Below, one piece after another: positions 62,291-64,000 of a stretch of 64,000 nt of DNA. The notes below the pieces were generated by a model. That model was not told where the DNA came from and made no database searches. It saw only the letters and a list, made by a program, of their open reading frames with translations. The stretch comes from Zhaonella formicivorans (GTDB lineage: Bacteria > Bacillota > DUOV01 > Zhaonellaceae), in assembly GCF_004353525.1 (NCBI RefSeq), contig NZ_CP085524.1, forward strand, positions 2,266,142 to 2,330,141. Reading direction: 5' to 3'. The position numbers and the translations under genes are program-made. Positions within the stretch are counted from its first letter, which is position 1. Each line of letters starts with the position of its first letter.

Positions 62291-63247
62291 TCAACTTAAC
62301 AACCGTCCAATAATTACCCGCTCCAAATTGGCATAATCGTCCAGAATCTCTATTTCTGAGAATCCCTGGCTTGCCAGAATTTTTTTAACATCCGCCCCTT
62401 GATCGCTCCCTATTTCCAGCGCCAGCCAACCCCCCCGGTCCAGCACATTTTTGCTTTCCCGGGCCAGGCGGCGGTAAAAGGCAAGCCCGTCCTCACCGCC
62501 GGCCAGAGCCGTAACAGGTTCGAAAGTGACTTCGGGCTGAAGGTGGGGTACGTTACCAGCCGGAATGTAGGGGGGATTGGAGACAACGATATCAAAACCT
62601 CCGGCTTCGTGATAGTTGTTGGTTGTTAGTTGCTGGCTGTTGTTATAGTTGTTAGTTGTTGGTTGTTGGTTGTTAGTTGTACATGCTGTTCTTTGGGGCA
62701 AAAAAGGCTGTAGTAAATCACCGTGGACAAATGTTATCTCAACACTATGTTTTTCAGCATTTCTTTTGGCCACTTTTAAGGCTTTCTCGGAAATGTCCAC
62801 GGCAAAGACTTGTGCTTCCGGCCAAAATTTTTTGAGACAAATGGCGATAATGCCGCTGCCTGTGCCTACATCAACTATTTTGGCTGCAAGGGGAACACGA
62901 CGTTTTAGGCCCAGTACCGCCTGCACCAGTATTTCGGTGTCATCCCTGGGAATAAGGACATGCTCATTAACTGCAAAATCCAAGGACATGAATTCCCGGC
63001 ACCCGGTCAGGTACTGCAAAGGGTAATGTTCAGCTCGTTTTTTTACCATTTCCCTGAAGCGTCTTTGTTCAGCCTCGCCTATTGTCTCGGGCAGATGCCC
63101 CAAAAGTTTGGCCCTGGTCCACCCTAAAGCATGGGCTAATAATACCTCCGCTTCCAGCCTGGCATTTAAAATACCGCTCCGATGCAAAAAAGGAACCGCC
63201 CAGGCCAGTTCCTTCTTGGCTGTCGGCGGTCCACTGCTCTTCAACAC
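62291..63247 (-). CDS. prmC: Peptide chain release factor N5-glutamine methyltransferase, with Asn/Gln/Thr-rich insert
   Basis: 318 residues from GTG 63247, preceded by AAGGTGGA in prfA. The N-terminal helical domain is followed by the SAM-binding domain (VDVGTGSGIIAICLKKFWPE) and the catalytic NPPYIP motif. Between THEVHGDLLQ-type strand (VEITFVHGDLLQPFLPQRTA) and FDIVVSNPPYIP lie about 28 unusual residues (TNNQQPTTNNYNNSQQLTTN...). That stretch is a T-form heptad array (unit GTTGGTT/GTTAGTT) read in frame. It methylates the GGQ glutamine of RF1, encoded directly upstream. Confidence 0.92.
   Translation of the reverse strand: MLKSSGPPTAKKELAWAVPFLHRSGILNARLEAEVLLAHALGWTRAKLLGHLPETIGEAEQRRFREMVKKRAEHYPLQYLTGCREFMSLDFAVNEHVLIPRDDTEILVQAVLGLKRRVPLAAKIVDVGTGSGIIAICLKKFWPEAQVFAVDISEKALKVAKRNAEKHSVEITFVHGDLLQPFLPQRTACTTNNQQPTTNNYNNSQQLTTNNYHEAGGFDIVVSNPPYIPAGNVPHLQPEVTFEPVTALAGGEDGLAFYRRLARESKNVLDRGGWLALEIGSDQGADVKKILASQGFSEIEILDDYANLERVIIGRLLS
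62613..62685. repeat. Heptad-type array inside prmC
   Basis: Units GTTGTTG, GTTGTTA, GTTGCTG, TTGTTAT, GTTGTTA, GTTGGTT follow one another; three 7-bp units equal seven codons, so the frame is kept. Confidence 0.8.
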
Positions 63248-64000
63248 TTATTCCACCTTCTTTAGCTTCTCGGCTTGGTCAGTGGTAATCAAGGCATCAA
63301 TAATCTCGTCTAATTCCCCGTCAAGAATAAGGTCAAGCTTATGCAATGTGAGGCCGATACGGTGGTCGGTTACCCTGCTTTGAGGAAAATTATAAGTCCG
63401 GATCCTTTCGCTGCGGTCACCGGTCCCCACCTGGCTTTTCCTGGCGCTGGCCAGTTCGCCTTGCTGCTCTTCCTGGGCTTTTTCCAAAAGACGCGCCCGC
63501 AACACTTTCATAGCTTTATCTTTATTCTTGTGCTGGGACTTTTCGTCCTGGCAGGATACAACTATGCCCGTAGGAAGGTGGGTAATCCGCACCGCCGACT
63601 GGGTGGTATTGACCGACTGGCCGCCGGGCCCGCTGGAACAAAAAATGTCTATCCTGATATCGTTGGGGTTAATTTGCACATCCACCTCTTCCGCCTCAGG
63701 CAAAACCGCCACGGTTACGGTAGAAGTATGAATTCTGCCGCCCGACTCGGTGGTAGGAATGCGCTGTACTCGGTGCACGCCGCTTTCAAACTTCAGGCGG
63801 CTGTACGCACCCTGCCCTTCAATGGCGAAAATAATCTCCTTATAGCCGCCGATGTCGGTGGGATGGTCGCTTAAAATCTCCAAGCGCCATCCCTGGCGCT
63901 CCGCATAGCGGGAATACATTCTGAACAAGTCCCCGGCAAACAGGGCTGCTTCATCGCCCCCGGCACCGCCCCGGATCTCCATAATGACGTTCTTTTCGTC
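63248..64000 (-). CDS. prfA: Peptide chain release factor 1 (5' end outside window)
   Basis: At least 250 residues; the frame runs past the right edge ([20 protein letters not shown]). The GGQ motif is in [20 protein letters not shown]. It ends translation at UAA and UAG. The stop is directly followed by the prmC start. Confidence 0.97.
   Translation of the reverse strand, partial: DEKNVIMEIRGGAGGDEAALFAGDLFRMYSRYAERQGWRLEILSDHPTDIGGYKEIIFAIEGQGAYSRLKFESGVHRVQRIPTTESGGRIHTSTVTVAVLPEAEEVDVQINPNDIRIDIFCSSGPGGQSVNTTQSAVRITHLPTGIVVSCQDEKSQHKNKDKAMKVLRARLLEKAQEEQQGELASARKSQVGTGDRSERIRTYNFPQSRVTDHRIGLTLHKLDLILDGELDEIIDALITTDQAEKLKKVE

Overview
The window looks like the chromosome of a spore-forming, anaerobic Firmicute of the Peptococcaceae / Desulfotomaculum-Thermincola type. 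The basis is gene content and order: spoIID, spoIIQ-like, spoIIID, mbl, murA, ywmB, the F-type ATP synthase operon, upp, ywlG, rpiB, ywlE, mntP, tsaC, prmC and prfA, all on the minus strand in an order close to Bacillus and Clostridia. Also present are SigI/RsgI, an SLH surface protein, LCP proteins and a c-heme chemoreceptor. The species assignment is inference. No tRNA, rRNA or CRISPR array was seen.

1-10 kb: an AT-rich, tightly packed minus-strand glycan operon. Seven genes encode what looks like a complete route to CMP-legionaminic acid (legB, legC, a NeuD/PglD-type acetyltransferase, legG, legI, a ptmE-like guanylyltransferase, legF). A Wzx-type flippase and the start of a sialyltransferase-like gene cut by the window edge follow, and a Wzz-type chain-length protein lies upstream.

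10-14 kb: a secreted TPR/stalk-domain protein and the sigI-rsgI pair; two of the products carry long Asp/Glu-rich segments.

14-24 kb: an accessory island dominated by insertion events that can be reversed on paper. (a) An 1843-bp IS with 8-bp target duplications sits between a coiled-coil gene and its probable promoter. (b) A 1.57-kb IS110-family element splits a DUF2442 gene exactly in frame, next to its DUF4160 partner. (c) A 3.1-kb three-gene transposon with TGT...ACA ends and a 6-bp duplication sits exactly between mntA and hepT. A second IS relic and degenerate RAYT-like fragments also occur.

24-40 kb: cell envelope and sporulation genes (SLH protein, WecG/TagA transferase, LCP proteins, mbl, spoIIID, spoIIQ-like, spoIID). 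They are interrupted by a DUF4143 ATPase gene that lies between two 249-bp copies of the spoIIID start region, by an antitoxin-gene fragment, and by a second HEPN/MNT pair whose HEPN gene has a one-base frameshift. A small siroheme-type reductase and a c-heme MCP follow.

42-64 kb: conserved core (murA, ywmB, atp operon, mnaA, mazG-like, comEB, upp, ywlG, rpiB, ywlE, mntP, zip, tsaC, nhaA, prmC, prfA).

From about 26.5 kb to 59 kb nearly every intergenic space holds arrays of a degenerate 7-bp unit (consensus about NTCAGCY, also a T-rich NTTAGTY form), often as inverted arms. I saw none upstream of 26.5 kb. One related array lies inside prmC and is translated. Two near-identical MITE-like elements flanked by these arms occur near upp.
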